Both the position numbers and the translations under genes were made by a program. This document shows positions 52,718 through 64,000 of a DNA stretch of 64,000 nt, in pieces. The stretch's first letter is position 1, and each line of letters opens with the position of its first letter. Origin of the DNA: Enterovibrio sp. JCM 19048 (GTDB taxonomy: Bacteria; Pseudomonadota; Gammaproteobacteria; Enterobacterales; Vibrionaceae); contig BAXE01000007.1 of assembly GCA_001310415.1 (NCBI GenBank), positions 143,768 to 207,767 on the forward strand, read 5' to 3'. The notes beneath the pieces were generated by a model. The model had not been told where the DNA came from and did no database searches. It saw nothing but the letters and a program-made list of their open reading frames with translations.

Positions 52718-53873
52718 ATATTGAAAGCCTTTCTCAACGCATCAAGATAGCTGTCATCACGACAAATTGATTTACCAGCTCATCTGAAATTTTCGCGACA
52801 GGTTTACCGTTGCAAGTCACCAGTTTGATCACCACGTTAAGCGTTTCAACATTCGGTAAATGACATGTCAGTTGGGTGCCAATACCGAAGGAAGTGTTGA
52901 TGCGTCCGCTGAAGTGTTGGTGAATCGTCAGCGCTTTTTCCAGTGTCAGGCCATCGGAGAAGATCAGCGTTTTAGCCAGCGGATCAATATCTAGACTTTC
53001 ATAGTGGCGAATAGCTTTCTCACCCCAGGCAATTGGGTCGCCACTGTCGTGACGCAATCCAGCAAACTTCTCACTAAGGTTGCGGTTAAAGTCATTCAGG
53101 AACGCATCCATGTTAATGCAGTCGGTGAGGGCAATCCCGAGCTTGTCAGGGTACTCCTGCAACCAGCGGTTCAAGGCCAGTTGCTGCGAATCAGCCAGAT
53201 CTCCGGTGAGTTGCTGGTGAGCCTGGAACCATTCATGCGCTTGCGTGCCGACCGCAGGAATACCATGCTGTTTGGCAAGAAAGAGGTTCGAGGTGCCGCT
53301 GAAATGACTGCAGTACTGAACCAGGTGGTTAACGATCGCGTGGTGTACCGCTTTGGAGAAGCGACGACGGGTACCAAAATCCACGAAATGGAAATCTTCG
53401 TTGATACCTGAAAGCAGTGTAAGTTTGCCTTCCAGCAATTCAACAGCCTGATGAACGGTAGTTTTTGGGTATTTTGCGTGACAACGTAACTCGCAAATAA
53501 TAGCCAGTAGTGGAACTTCCCACAAGATGACATCCAGCCATTTACCTTCAATGTGAATCGCCAGTTGGTCATCAACAATTGACACGCGCACCTGGTGAGC
53601 CTTCAAGGAAAATTGGCGCAGATACTCCAGATAATCTGGCTGATAGAGGTTAAGGCTCGCGAGATAATTCAGTTCATCTTCGGTAAAGGAAAGGGAAGCG
53701 AGAGCTTGAATTTCTTTTTCTAAACGTTCTTTAAGCGCAACGAGGCTTTCATCGCTTCGGCAATGAAACTCTGCAGTCACTTCGACTTCCGGATAGTGAT
53801 GGAAGATCGCCTGCTGCATATTTAGTTTGTAGGCATCCGTGTCTAATAATGACGAAATAATGGGCGTATGCAT
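52714..53873 (-). CDS. pncB: Nicotinate phosphoribosyltransferase (one frameshift)
   Basis: PncB makes nicotinate mononucleotide in NAD salvage. Marks are [60 protein letters not shown] in part (its histidine is phosphorylated in the family), [15 protein letters not shown] and [12 protein letters not shown]. The frame changes near 52782, within the C-terminal KISDEPGKS. One added base moves the stop to 52714 and gives 387 codons. The end is close to or overlaps the convergent secreted-protein gene. Confidence 0.93.
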
Positions 53874-54264
53874 GCCTTAAAAATGACCTCTATAACGGGT
53901 TTTATTTGAACGTCCGGTGCTGCGCGGCGGGCTGAAAACCGTGCTTACGTTTATACCTAAGCATCCGGAAAAGTGCATGTTCAGGGTGTTTGGGTATAAG
54001 GGTGCAAATTTAACGCCAAATAGACGGTTCGAGTCAACCCGTTCACCACGTTTACAGTGTATAGACTGTTAAAGTTGAATACATTTACAGCAAGCGCAAA
54101 AGCAACTTTTGGTTGTTGGTCATTCTAAAGGGTTTGATTGATTAAACCTTGCGCAAAGCATGTGGTAATGCTCCATGGGAATGAGTATCTTAGGTACATT
54201 ATTCTAAATGAAGGACGGACACACAGAATGTCTGTCTTCCGTTATGCAACAAAAGGAATCTGAC
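53874..54264. other. Divergent intergenic region pncB / pepN
   Basis: This 391-bp gap has no coding region. An imperfect inverted repeat at 54051-54073 (TTTACAGT-N6-ACTGTTAAA, one extra T) is the only operator-like pattern I noticed. Promoters were not resolved. Confidence 0.4.
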
Positions 54265-56872
54265 ATGACGCAACAACCTCAGGCGAAGTATCGTAAAGAC
54301 TACAAATCGCCAGACTTTACTATCACCCATCTTGATTTAGCGTTTGACTTAGAAGCCTCTCAAACCCGTGTGGTTGCTAAAAGTCGTGTTAAGCAACTGA
54401 CCGAAGGGGCTGATTCCCTGTTGCTGGATGGCGATAGCTTGTCCTGAAGCGTGTAGAAATCAATGGCAGTTCATGGTCAAACTATGAAGTGAAAGAAGAA
54501 GGGTTGCTACTTTCCGATCTGCCAGCCCAGTTTGAGCTATTGATTGAAACCGAAATCAACCCAGAAGCGAATTCCTCATTGGAAGGGCTCTATCTTTCTG
54601 ATGGTGCGTACTGCACCCAATGTGAAGCCGAAGGATTCCGCCGCATTACTTACTATCTGGATCGCCCGGATGTTCTTGCAAAATTCACCACCAAAATCAC
54701 GGCAGATAAAGCAAGCTTTCCATTTCTGCTGAGCAACGGTAACAAAATTGGTGAAGGTGAATTGGAAAATGGCCGCCATTGGGTTCAGTGGGAAGACCCA
54801 TACGCAAAACCAAGCTACTTGTTTGCACTGGTAGCGGGCGACTTTGATTTATTGGAAGACACTTTCACCACGAAAAGCGGCCGTGAAGTCGCACTGCAAA
54901 TCTTCGTTGATAAAGGAAACCTGAACCGCGCACCGCACGCCATGACTTCGTTGAAAAACTCCATGAAGTGGGATGAAGAAAGATTCGGGCTCGAGTACGA
55001 TCTGGATATTTATATGATCGTCGCAGTCGACTTCTTCAACATGGGCGCGATGGAGAACAAAGGCCTAAACGTCTTTAACTCGAAGTTTGTTCTTGCCAAC
55101 TCTGATACTGCAACCGATACCGATTACCTGGGTATTGAAGCGGTGATCGGTCACGAGTATTTCCACAACTGGACGGGTAACCGCGTCACGTGCCGCGACT
55201 GGTTCCAGTTGAGCCTGAAAGAAGGCTTGACGGTTTTCCGTGATCAGGAATTTTCTTCCGATCTTGGTTCCCGTGCAGTGAACCGCATTAATAACGTCCG
55301 AATTATGCGTGGCCCTCAATTTGCTGAAGACTGCAGCCCGATGGCGCACCCGATCCGTCCGGAAAAAGTGATTGAGATGAACAACTTCTACACCCTGACC
55401 GTTTATGAAAAGGGCAGTGAAGTTATTCGCATGATGCATACCCTGTTGGGTGAAGCCAATTTCCAGAAAGGCATGAAGCTTTACTTCGAACGTCATGACG
55501 GCACCGCAGCTACCTGCGAAGATTTCGTGAAGGCGATGGAAGATGCATCCGGTATTGATCTTGGCCAGTTCCGTCTTTGGTACAGCCAGTCCGGTACGCC
55601 GGTGTTGGATGTGACAACCGCTTATGATTCCAGCGCCAAAACCTTCGCGATGACAGTGAAGCAACATACGCCGGCAACAGCTGATCAAAAAGAGAAGCAA
55701 CCTCTGCTGATCCCATTCGACATCGAGCTGTATGCACAGGATGGCAGTGTTATTGAGTTACAACGTAACGGTCAAAAAGTTGATAACGTACTGCACGTTA
55801 CAGACGCTGAACAAACCTTCGTGTTTGAAGGCGTTAATGAAGCGCCAAAAGTTTCTATGCTGCGTGAATTCTCCGCGCCGGTAAAACTTAACTACGACTA
55901 CAGCGATGAAGAGCTGGCATTCCTGATGGTGCATGCACGCAACGAGTTTGCGCGTTGGGATGCAGGGCAGATGCTGTTGGCAAAACACATTAAAGCCAAT
56001 GTCGCACGTGTTCAGTCAGGCGAGTCTGTTGAGATCCCGGCAGATGTGATTGATGCATTCCGTGGCGTGTTGCTGAACAAAGAACTCGATGTCGCGTTGA
56101 TTGCTGAAGTCATGACGCTTCCGAGTGAAAATGAAATCGGCGGCTGGTTTGACGTGGTCGATGTTGATGCGATCAATCTGGTGCGTGATGCGTTCAAGTC
56201 TGCATTTGCAAAAGAGTTGGAAGATGAACTGAGCGCCGTGTATCACACACTGGCACAGGATGAATATTCCATTGACCATGCCGCCATCGGCAAACGCACG
56301 CTGCGAAATGTATGTCTAGGTTATTTGGCATTAAACGGGCAGGGTGATGAACTGGTCAATGCTCACTATGCTGGTTCAAAGAACATGACAGACACAGCGG
56401 CGGCACTGGGTGCGGCGAATCATGCCCAACTGCCATGCCGCGCGGCGCTGATGCAGTCATTCAGTGATAAGTGGCAGCATGATGGTCTGGTGATGGATAA
56501 ATGGTTTATGTTGCAAGGCTGCAATCCAGCGGCGAATGCCTGGAAAACGTGAAAGCGCAGATGTCGCACCCAACGTTCAGCCTGAAGAACCCGAACCGCA
56601 CCCGTTCACTGATTGCCTCGTTCTGCAATAACAATCCGGTGCATTTCCATGCGAAGGATGGTTCAGGCTACCAGTTCCTGTCAGATATACTTATTCAGTT
56701 AAATGAATCGAATCCTCAGGTCGCTTCACGATTAATTGATCCACTACTTAAACTTAAGCGTTTTGATGAGCAACGACAAAAACTGATGCGAGCAGAATTA
56801 GAGCGTTTGGCAGCGTTGAATAATCTTGCGAAAGATCTCTACGAGAAAATCAACAAAGCACTCGAAGCCTAA
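54265..56872 (+). CDS. pepN: Aminopeptidase N (two frameshifts)
   Basis: PepN is the main cytoplasmic M1 metallo-aminopeptidase. The exopeptidase motif GAMENKGLN, the zinc motif HEYFHNWTGNR (about residue 296) and the third ligand region LKEGLTVFRDQEF are intact. The frame changes near 54445 and 56530. Two added bases give 870 codons, the same as E. coli PepN. AAAGGAA lies seven bases before the ATG at 54265; the earlier in-frame ATGs lack family similarity. It ends before a terminator. Confidence 0.96.
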
Positions 56873-56908
56873 ACCTTTCGCTTGAGAAATTAGCACTAAC
56901 AGGTATTT

Positions 56909-56939
56909 TAAAAGCCGTCTTTCACTGACGGCTTTTTTT
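56909..56939 (+). terminator. Terminator after pepN
   Basis: The stem aaaagccgtc-N6-gacggctttt is followed by T4. The next ATG starts at the end of the T run. Confidence 0.88.
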
Positions 56940-57167
56940 ATGAAATCGAATGTCTATCTGTTTAATCTTGATATTTCCTACCACACTTTCCAGCACCATT
57001 ATTCCGGCGCTGCCTCTTCAGTTATTGTCCACACAGATAGTGGGTTAACACTGCAACTTCCCGCAATGCGACTTCGTCCTTTCCTTACTCAGCTGGGGGT
57101 GAGAGGGCGTTTCAGGCTTACTGTGGATTCGAACAATTGTTTCAAATCCCTCGAACAAATAAGCTAA
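56940..57167 (+). CDS. DUF2835 family protein
   Basis: This 75-residue protein has the DUF2835 core: HHYSGAASSVIVHTDSGLTLQLP, LRPFLTQLGVRGRFRLTVD and NNCFKSLEQ. The function is unknown. The ATG lies directly at the end of the T run of the pepN terminator. It therefore has no room for a ribosome site unless it is read from pepN read-through, or uses a leaderless or later start. No other start in frame fits the family as well. Confidence 0.75.
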   Translation: MKSNVYLFNLDISYHTFQHHYSGAASSVIVHTDSGLTLQLPAMRLRPFLTQLGVRGRFRLTVDSNNCFKSLEQIS

Positions 57168-57322
57168 ACCGTACGACAGTCACATATCTTAAAAATCGGC
57201 TCTATTTAACGATAATTGATGTAACGCTTTTATTAACGAACCCGTAAACTACTCCATACGTCGCAAAGACTATTTAACCTCTATACTCATAGCGATCACA
57301 TAAAAAATAAATGGAGTAAACC

Positions 57323-60300
57323 ATGACCGCGCGTGACCCTATTGTGCCGGTGTTGCTTGAAAAGGTTTATCATCTTATTGCTGAAAAACTGGACAAGAAA
57401 CAACAACCGTTAGTGGAGACTTTGGCAAAAAGGATTTTGGGTCCCATCTCTGATGATGATTTACAGGAAAGGAATGAATCCGACCTCTACGGCGCTGTTA
57501 TCAGCCTGTGGCATCATCTAAATACTTTCGAACAAGACAAGATCTTTGTTAAGGTCTTTAACCCTACATTGAGTGGTAACGGTTGGCAGTCAACCCACAC
57601 CATCGTTGAAATTCTCACTCCCGATGCACCTTTCCTCGTCGATTCAGTCCGTATGGCGTTGAACCGTTTGGACATTGCCACGCACTTGATGCTGAACGGC
57701 CCAATAAAAGTACAAAAAGATGCGAACGGAAACGTCACGCAAATTGGCACAGAAGAGGGTGTAAGCCAGACGGTTTTCCATCTGGAAGTTGACCGCATCA
57801 GCAGTAAAAAAGAGATGGCGGCGCTGGAGAAAGAGCTGACCGAAACGCTGACGGACGTTGCTTTGGTCGTTCAGGACTGGCAACCCATGCAAGACAAGAT
57901 GCTGAGCATTATCGATTCGTTGAAAAAGGAAAAAGCAACGATCGACAAAGAGCGCAGACAAGAAGGGATCGAGTTCCTTCAGTGGATTGCATCGCACAAC
58001 TTTACCTTTATGGCGTACAAATATTACGAGTTGAATGCCATTGAAGGGGACTATGAGCTGGTGGCTTCTGCGGAAGAAGGGCTGGGATTGGCGAAAAAGC
58101 TGGATCCTAAGCGTCCTGGGCAGAAACTTTCCGACGTTGCAGAGTCAGCACGTCACGCGGCACTGAGCAAAGATCTGCTGATCATTAATAAAGCTAACTC
58201 CAAATCCCGTGTTCACCGTCCGGCCTATATGGATTACATCGGCGTTAAGTGTTTCGATAAGAAAGGCAACGTCATTGGTGAGCACCGCTTCCACGGGCTT
58301 TACACATCTTCTGCGTACAACCAATCCACCAGCAATATTCCGGTGCTTCGTAACAAAGCGAGACGGATCCTTGAGATCAGTGGTTACTACGAAGGATCCC
58401 ATTCGTGGAAGGCGCTGGCCAATATCATCGAAAACTTCCCTCGTGATGAGCTGTTCCAGGCAACCGAAAGCGAAATGTTGGACATCGGCATGGGTATTGT
58501 CCAGGTGCAGGACAGGGACATGCTTCGTCTGTTTGTGCGCAAAGACCCATTCGGACGCTTTTTCTCCTGTATGGTTTATGTTGCGCGTGAACGCTATACC
58601 ACAGAGTTTCGCCGTATTACCCAGCGTATTCTGGGTAGCTACTTTGGTTCAGATCAGGATGTAGAGTTCAACACATTCTTCTCTGAAAGCCCGTTGGCGA
58701 GAACCCATTACATTGTGCGTGTAGACAACAATAACTTTGACATTGACGTGAAGAAATTGGAGCAAAACCTGACGGAAGCGGCATCCTCCTGGGATGATCG
58801 TCTCAAGCAAGCGGTTATCACTACATTTGGTGAAAACCACGGCACACCGATTGCCAAGCGCTACCACTACGCATTCCCACGCTCTTATAAAGAGGCGATG
58901 TTGCCAGGGTCAGCGGTTGCGGACATCGAGCGTCTGGAAAACCTGAGCGATGAGAAAAAGCTGGATATGCTTTTCTATCGCCCGCAGGAAGAGCCGTCAG
59001 CGTCTTGTGCTGTTCGCTTGAAGCTATTCCAGAAAGATGAAGCCATTCACCTGTCTGATGTTATGCCAATGCTGGAAAACCTCGGCTTGCGTGTGATTGG
59101 TGAATCACCATACCGGGTTGAAACCAAAACCGGTGAAGTATTCTGGATCCTTGATTTCTCCATGCTTCACAGCGCGCGCAATGGGTTTGATCTTTCAGAA
59201 GCGCGTGAGCGTTTCCAAAATGCCTTTGCCGGTATCTGGTATGGCCGACTGGAGAATGATGGTTTCAACCGTTTGGTACTGAATGCCGGATTAACAGGAC
59301 GTGAGGTAACGATTCTACGTGCCTACGCGCGATATATGCGTCAGGTTGCATTCCCGTTCAGCCAGTCCTACATCGAAGAAACGCTGGCATCACACGCTGA
59401 CTTGGCGAAGTTGCTGGTCAGTCTGTTCAATAAGCGTTTTTCTCCTACCAAACACAATGAGCGCGAGCAAAACAAGATCATCCAACAGATTGAAGAATCG
59501 TTGGAACGTGTAGAAAGTCTGGATGACGATCGTATTATCCGTCGTTACATGGAAATGATCCTCGCTACGCTGCGCACCAACTTCTTCCAGAAAGACAAAG
59601 AGACAGGCGAGAACAAAGACTACCTGTCGTTGAAAATGCAGCCGAATAACATTCCGGAGATTCCAAAGCCGGTTCCTGCGTTTGAAATCTTTGTTTACTC
59701 ACCGGATGTAGAGGGTGTTCACCTTCGAGGCGGCAAAGTTGCACGTGGTGGTTTGCGCTGGTCTGACCGTCAGGAAGATTTTCGTACTGAAGTCTTGGGT
59801 CTGGTGAAAGCGCAACAGGTGAAGAACACGGTTATCGTTCCAGTTGGCGCGAAAGGTGGCTTTGTCTGTAAGAAACAACATTCGCTCAGTGGGCGCGATG
59901 AAATTTTCGCAGAAGGCCAACGTTGCTACCGCATCTTTATCCGCGGTCTGCTGGATATCACCGATAACATTGTCGAAGGTGACCTGACGCCGCCGGTGAA
60001 TGTGGTTCGCCACGATGAAGATGACCCATATTTGGTTGTTGCTGCCGACAAAGGAACCGCAACATTCTCCGATCTCGCTAACTCGGTATCAGAAGAATAC
60101 AACTTCTGGCTGGGTGATGCGTTCGCATCCGGTGGTTCGAATGGTTATGACCACAAAGCGATGGGTATTACCGCCAAAGGTGGTTGGGAATCGGTGAAAC
60201 GTCATTTCCGTGAGATTGGTATTGACTGTCAGGAGACGGATTTCACTTGTGTGGCGATTGGCGATATGGCCGGGGACGTGTTCGGTAACGGTATGCTGCT

Positions 60301-62139
60301 GTCGAAGCACATTCGCCTGGTTGCTGCCTTTAACCACATGCACATCTTTATCGACCGAACCCAGATTCAGCAAAATCCTGGGTAGAGCGTGATCGCTTGT
60401 TCAAGCTACCACGTTCAAGCTGGGAAGATTACGATGCCAAACTGATTTCAAAAGGCGGCGGCATCTTCTCACGTAAATCTAAATCCATCGAACTGTCGCC
60501 GGAAATTCAGAAGCTACTGGGTGTACGTAAACAGTCAATGACACCGAATGAGTTGATCAAACAGATCCTAAAATCAAAAGTGGATCTGCTTTGGAACGGC
60601 GGTATCGGCACCTATGTGAAAGCGGAAAAAGAAACCCACTCAGATGTCGGTGACAGGGCAAATGATGCACTGCGTGTGAACGGCAATGAGCTGGGCGCAC
60701 GCATTGTCGGTGAAGGCGGTAACTTGGGTATGACCCAGATGGCGCGTATCGAATATGCCATGAGTGGTGGTCGTGTAAATACCGACTTTATCGATAACGT
60801 GGGCGGTGTGGATTGCTCGGATAACGAAGTTAACATCAAGATCCTGCTTAATGGCTTGGTGGCAGCCGGTGATCTTACTTACAAACAGCGTAATGAGCTG
60901 CTTGAGCGCATGGAAGATGAAGTTGGTGAAATCGTCCTGGATGATGCCTACCAACAAAGTGAGTCGATTTCTGTCACTGCCGAACAGCAAGTCGCTTTGC
61001 TGAAAGAGCAGATCCGCTTTATCCATTACCTGGAAAAAGAGGGCAAACTGGATCGTCAGTTAGAGTATCTGCCAGACGACGAAACCCTGTCTGAGCGCCA
61101 ACTGCACGGCAAAGGACTGACAAGGCCTGAAATCGCGGTGCTGGTGGCTTACGGCAAAATGGTGCTGAAAGAGCAGTTGGTGATTGAACAAATCACCCAG
61201 GATCCGCACTTTGGTAAGTTACTGCCAGATTACTTCCCTAAAGAGTTACAACGTAACTACAGTGCAGCAATGGAAAATCACCCGCTACGTGGTGAAATCA
61301 TTGCGACAAGCCTTGCCAATCAAATGTCGAACATCATGGGCTTTAACTTCGTTACCCGTATGCAGGATGAAACGGGCGCGAGTGTCGGTGATATAGCAGC
61401 GGCATACGCGATTGCCCATGAAGTGTTTGATTTTGGCCATACGTTCGAAGAACTGCGAGAGCTGGACAACAAACTGCCTGCGCAAGTGCAGTATGCATTG
61501 ATGTTCCGTTGTCGCCGTATGCTTCGCCGTGCCACCCGTTGGATTCTGCGTAATCCAATGAAAGGTAAGGGGATTGAAGACCAAGTGGCCTTCTACAAGC
61601 CTGCGGTTAAGAATCTGGAAGAGAATCTGGAGAAATACCTGGTTCCATCAGAAATCAAGGAACACGAAGATCAGGCTGAAGAGTACACTACATTGGGTGT
61701 GCCTAAAGCGATTGCGGACAAAATTGCCCGCCTGACCAGCTTCTATGCCGGCCTCGATTTGGCACAGGTTTGTGATCAAATGGATAAACCGTTTGAAGTG
61801 GTTGCAAGATTGTACTTTGTGCTTGGCGATACCTTGTCGCTGCACTGGTTCCTCAAGCAGATCACCAACCAACCGGTCGAAAACCACTGGCAGGCACTTG
61901 CCCGCGCTTCATTCCGCGAAGATCTTGACTGGCAGCAACGTATGCTGACTGCGCATATCCTCGAAGGTATGGAAAAAGGCGAGAGCGCAGAACTGGGTCT
62001 GGAGACCTGGATGGTTGAGCATGCAGTCAGTTTGGGGCGTTGGGAAAGCATAGTGGCAGAGTTTAAAGTGGGGACAGCCCATGAATTTGCGAAATTCTCC
62101 GTTGCTTTGCGGGAACTTACGCTTTTAAATTTGAATTAA
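57323..62139 (+). CDS. gdhB: Large NAD-specific glutamate dehydrogenase (one frameshift)
   Basis: This is the about 1600-residue NAD-dependent type (GDH-180 class), which deaminates glutamate to 2-oxoglutarate. A long N-terminal regulatory region is followed by the catalytic part with RGGKVARGGLRWSDR, VIVPVGAKGGFVCKK, VAADKGTATFSDLAN and DAFASGGSNGYDHKAMGI. A large C-terminal domain follows, with ARIVGEGGNLGMTQMARIE and GKGLTRPEIAVLVAYGK. The frame changes near 60345 (cc read as c). One added base gives 1606 codons. A GGAG-type ribosome site precedes the ATG. A candidate -10 (TATACT, 57282-57287) lies upstream. Confidence 0.95.
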
Positions 62140-62160
62140 GTCGCTAAAGCGTTAATAATA

Positions 62161-62187
62161 CAGCCCCGTTTATACGGGGCTTTTTTT
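62161..62187 (+). terminator. Terminator after gdhB
   Basis: The stem agccccgt-tta-acggggct type hairpin is followed by T7. pyrD starts soon after. Confidence 0.88.
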
Positions 62188-62200
62188 CGGAGGTTACATG

Positions 62201-63206
62201 ATGTACCGCCTCGCCAGATCGGCAATCTTTCAGTTGGATCCAGAACATGCTCATGATCTGGCAATCAAAAACCTTTCACGCTTTACCGGCACTCCTCTCG
62301 ATCTTTTCTACCGTCAAAATCTTCCTCCTCGTCCCGTTCAGGTAATGGGTCTGCATTTCAAAAATCCGGTTGGCCTCGCAGCAGGTCTTGATAAGAACGG
62401 TGAGTGTATCGATGCATTCGGCGCGATGGGTTTTGGTTTTATCGAAGTAGGGACAGTCACACCCCGTCCTCAGGATGGTAATGACAAGCCTCGTCTTTTC
62501 CGCGTAATTCCTGGAGAAGGGATCATCAACCGTATGGGTTTCAACAACCATGGTGTTGATGCGCTGGTGGAAAATGTTAAGAAGGCCAAATACGAAGGCG
62601 TAATTGGTATTAACATTGGTAAAAACAAGGATACGCCGCTGGAAAACGGTAAAGACGATTATCTGATCTGCATGGATAAAGTCTATGACCACGCCGGCTA
62701 TATCGCCGTTAACATTTCGTCACCAAACACACCGGGCTGCGTTCACTGCAATATGGTGATGCGCTGGACGATTTGCTGGCTCATTAAAAGCACGCCAAAA
62801 TCAACTGGCAGGTGAGAAAGGCAAATATGTTCCACTGGCATTGAAAATTGCGCCGGACATGAGTGAAGAAGAATTGGTTCAAGTTGCTGATGCGCTGGTT
62901 CGCCATGGCATCGACGGCGTTATTGCTACCAATACCACGCTGGACCGTACGCTGGTGGACGGCATGCCACACGCACACGAAATGGGTGGCTTGAGTGGTC
63001 GTCCTGTTCAAACCAAGAGCACAGAAGTGATTCGCCGCTTGCACCAGGAACTGAACGGTAAACTACCGATCATTGGTGTGGGTGGTGTTGATTCAGTGAT
63101 CGCTGCCAGAGAGAAAATGATGGCAGGTGCAGAGCTGGTTCAGGTTTATTCTGGCTTTATTTACCACGGACCACGTCTGGTTAAAGATATCGTCCGCAAT
63201 ATTTAA
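62201..63206 (+). CDS. pyrD: Dihydroorotate dehydrogenase, quinone type (two frameshifts)
   Basis: PyrD oxidises dihydroorotate in pyrimidine synthesis at the inner membrane. The amphipathic N-terminus [20 protein letters not shown] is followed by [61 protein letters not shown] (active serine region), ATNTTLDR and [11 protein letters not shown]. The frame changes near 62735 (ggg read as gg) and 62785 (tt read as t). Two added bases give 336 codons. GGAGG lies seven bases before the ATG at 62201 and four before another at 62198; the former fits the family better. zapC follows, as in E. coli. Confidence 0.96.
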
Positions 63207-63230
63207 ATCTATTAATAAAGAATTTCGAGC

Positions 63231-63260
63231 GAAAGGGGAACTTTGTTTCCCCTTTTTTTT
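63231..63260 (+). terminator. Terminator after pyrD
   Basis: The stem aaaggggaa-N5-ttcccctttt type hairpin is followed by a long T run. Confidence 0.85.
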
Positions 63261-63345
63261 GCCTGAACCAGATTAAACTCCTTCGAAAGCACCTTTATTT
63301 TCAATGGTCACGGACCGATTCTCTGCAATCGCAGGAGCGAAAACG

Positions 63346-63892
63346 ATGTTGAAACCCAATAACGCATGGAAGTGGTACTTCGACGAAGTAGGCGAGTCGC
63401 TAATGCTGGATTTGGGTCAAGAGATGGTTTTTCGCGTCGCCATTGAAAAGAAACATCTCATCCCCGATGCGTTTATCGAGAGCCCATTCTCAGTAGATGA
63501 CGCATCTCTTTTTCAAACATACTCAGAAGCGGTAAGCGTTCTGGGTTTGTCTGGCCCTCGCAAGGCTGAATTGATTTTGAACGCAGTGGCAGCAAAACGC
63601 TTCCATAAACCGCTCCTCCCAAAAAGCTGGTTCTTCCAGGGGCAAGAAACCCAAATTTCTCCGGAAATAGCAGATTGTTGAACTGAAGACCGAGCACGGC
63701 AGTGAAGCTTTCTTGGTGATTGAAAATGCTGGTACAGCAAGCCTTTGCATGCATGCCAGTGAGTCGCCGTTAGCGCTGACCGACACAAAACAAATGCGGT
63801 TCTGTGAAGCGATAAAAGTAATGAATGATCGGCTATCTACATACCAACAGCAATACGATAGCGGCAGTGGTCATTATGCGTTAGTGGGCTGA
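63346..63892 (+). CDS. zapC: Cell division protein ZapC (frame disturbed once)
   Basis: ZapC binds FtsZ and bundles its filaments at the division ring. The N-terminus (MLKPNNAWKWYFDEVG, LMLDLGQEMVFR) and KAELILNAVAAKRFHKPLLP match E. coli ZapC (YcbW). After a frame disturbance near 63677 the C-terminal part reads ASLCMHASESPLALTDTKQM and AIKVMNDRLS. The break is either one extra T or two missing bases; one restored version gives 183 codons and the other 182. AGGAG lies nine bases before the ATG. It neighbours pyrD as in E. coli. Confidence 0.9.
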
Positions 63893-63918
63893 CAGTATCT
63901 TTCTGTCAGCCCACGTTT
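63884..63918 (+). terminator. Terminator overlapping the zapC stop
   Basis: The perfect 12-bp stem GTGGGCTGACAG-N7-CTGTCAGCCCAC is followed by gttttc. The zapC stop codon lies in the left arm. Confidence 0.8.
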
Positions 63919-64000
63919 TCTTCTCTCTCCCTGAGTTTTCCTCATCTTTGGACATGATGCTATTGCAGCTTTATGTCGTAATGGGGCTATATACCTAAAC

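Overview
The window looks like chromosomal DNA of a marine gammaproteobacterium of the family Vibrionaceae. The proteins match E. coli families closely. Several small families typical of vibrios are present (DUF2913, DUF3334, DUF3802, DUF2835, DUF1289), as are a second FabH, a large NAD-glutamate dehydrogenase and a cra-fruBKA locus with three operators. Base composition is near 50% GC, which would suit Enterovibrio, Grimontia or a relative better than a low-GC Vibrio, but the genus is a guess. No rRNA, tRNA, CRISPR array, prophage or intact transposase gene was seen.

The dominant technical feature is about 49 single-base losses in 29 conserved genes, roughly one per 1.3 kb, mostly in short homopolymers. 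Restoring one base at each site gives whole numbers of codons and family-typical lengths (for example 786 codons for polB, 870 for pepN, 304 for nagK). Essential genes such as pyrD are hit, and 18 or so genes are clean. This is best explained as consensus error in an unpolished assembly, not gene decay. I therefore annotate each broken gene as one CDS over its full span and say where the frame changes.

Layout. 1-2.8 kb: a 262-bp inverted-repeat element, two SOS boxes and polB. 2.8-11.1 kb: small conserved genes, rplY, the helicase radD, a GNAT acetyltransferase, rsuA, the Bcr-type exporter, a DUF2913 gene and ybjT. 11.3-16.3 kb: an AttEFGH-like ABC exporter with its lipocalin partner, then two small related lipoproteins. 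16.3-21.5 kb: cra divergent from fruBKA. 21.5-26.7 kb: a hybrid histidine kinase followed by a CheX-like DUF3334 gene. 26.7-38 kb: tapT, nagK, a GGDEF protein, fabH, an SLC13 transporter, sanA, maeA and a DEAH helicase. 38-44.2 kb: a DHFR-like reductase, yajQ, aroG, a stand-alone PEP-synthase-like barrel, an S1-type CvfB protein and rsmF. 44.3-51.8 kb: letA-letB, which with rsmF form the E. coli yebS-yebT-yebU order, divergent from msrC-proQ-prc. 51.9-64 kb: a secreted hypothetical protein, pncB, pepN, a DUF2835 gene, gdhB, pyrD and zapC.

Functionally this is core genome: DNA repair (polB, radD), envelope lipid transport and proteolysis (letAB, prc, sanA), fructose and amino-sugar use (fruBKA, nagK), nucleotide and NAD synthesis (pyrD, pncB), RNA modification (rsuA, tapT, rsmF) and carbon or nitrogen flux (maeA, gdhB, aroG). 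I found no convincing undescribed multi-gene system. The best leads are the repeated two-cysteine module in the tandem lipoproteins, the degenerate PEP-synthase barrel, the kinase plus CheX-like pair, and a possible excision scar behind rsmF.
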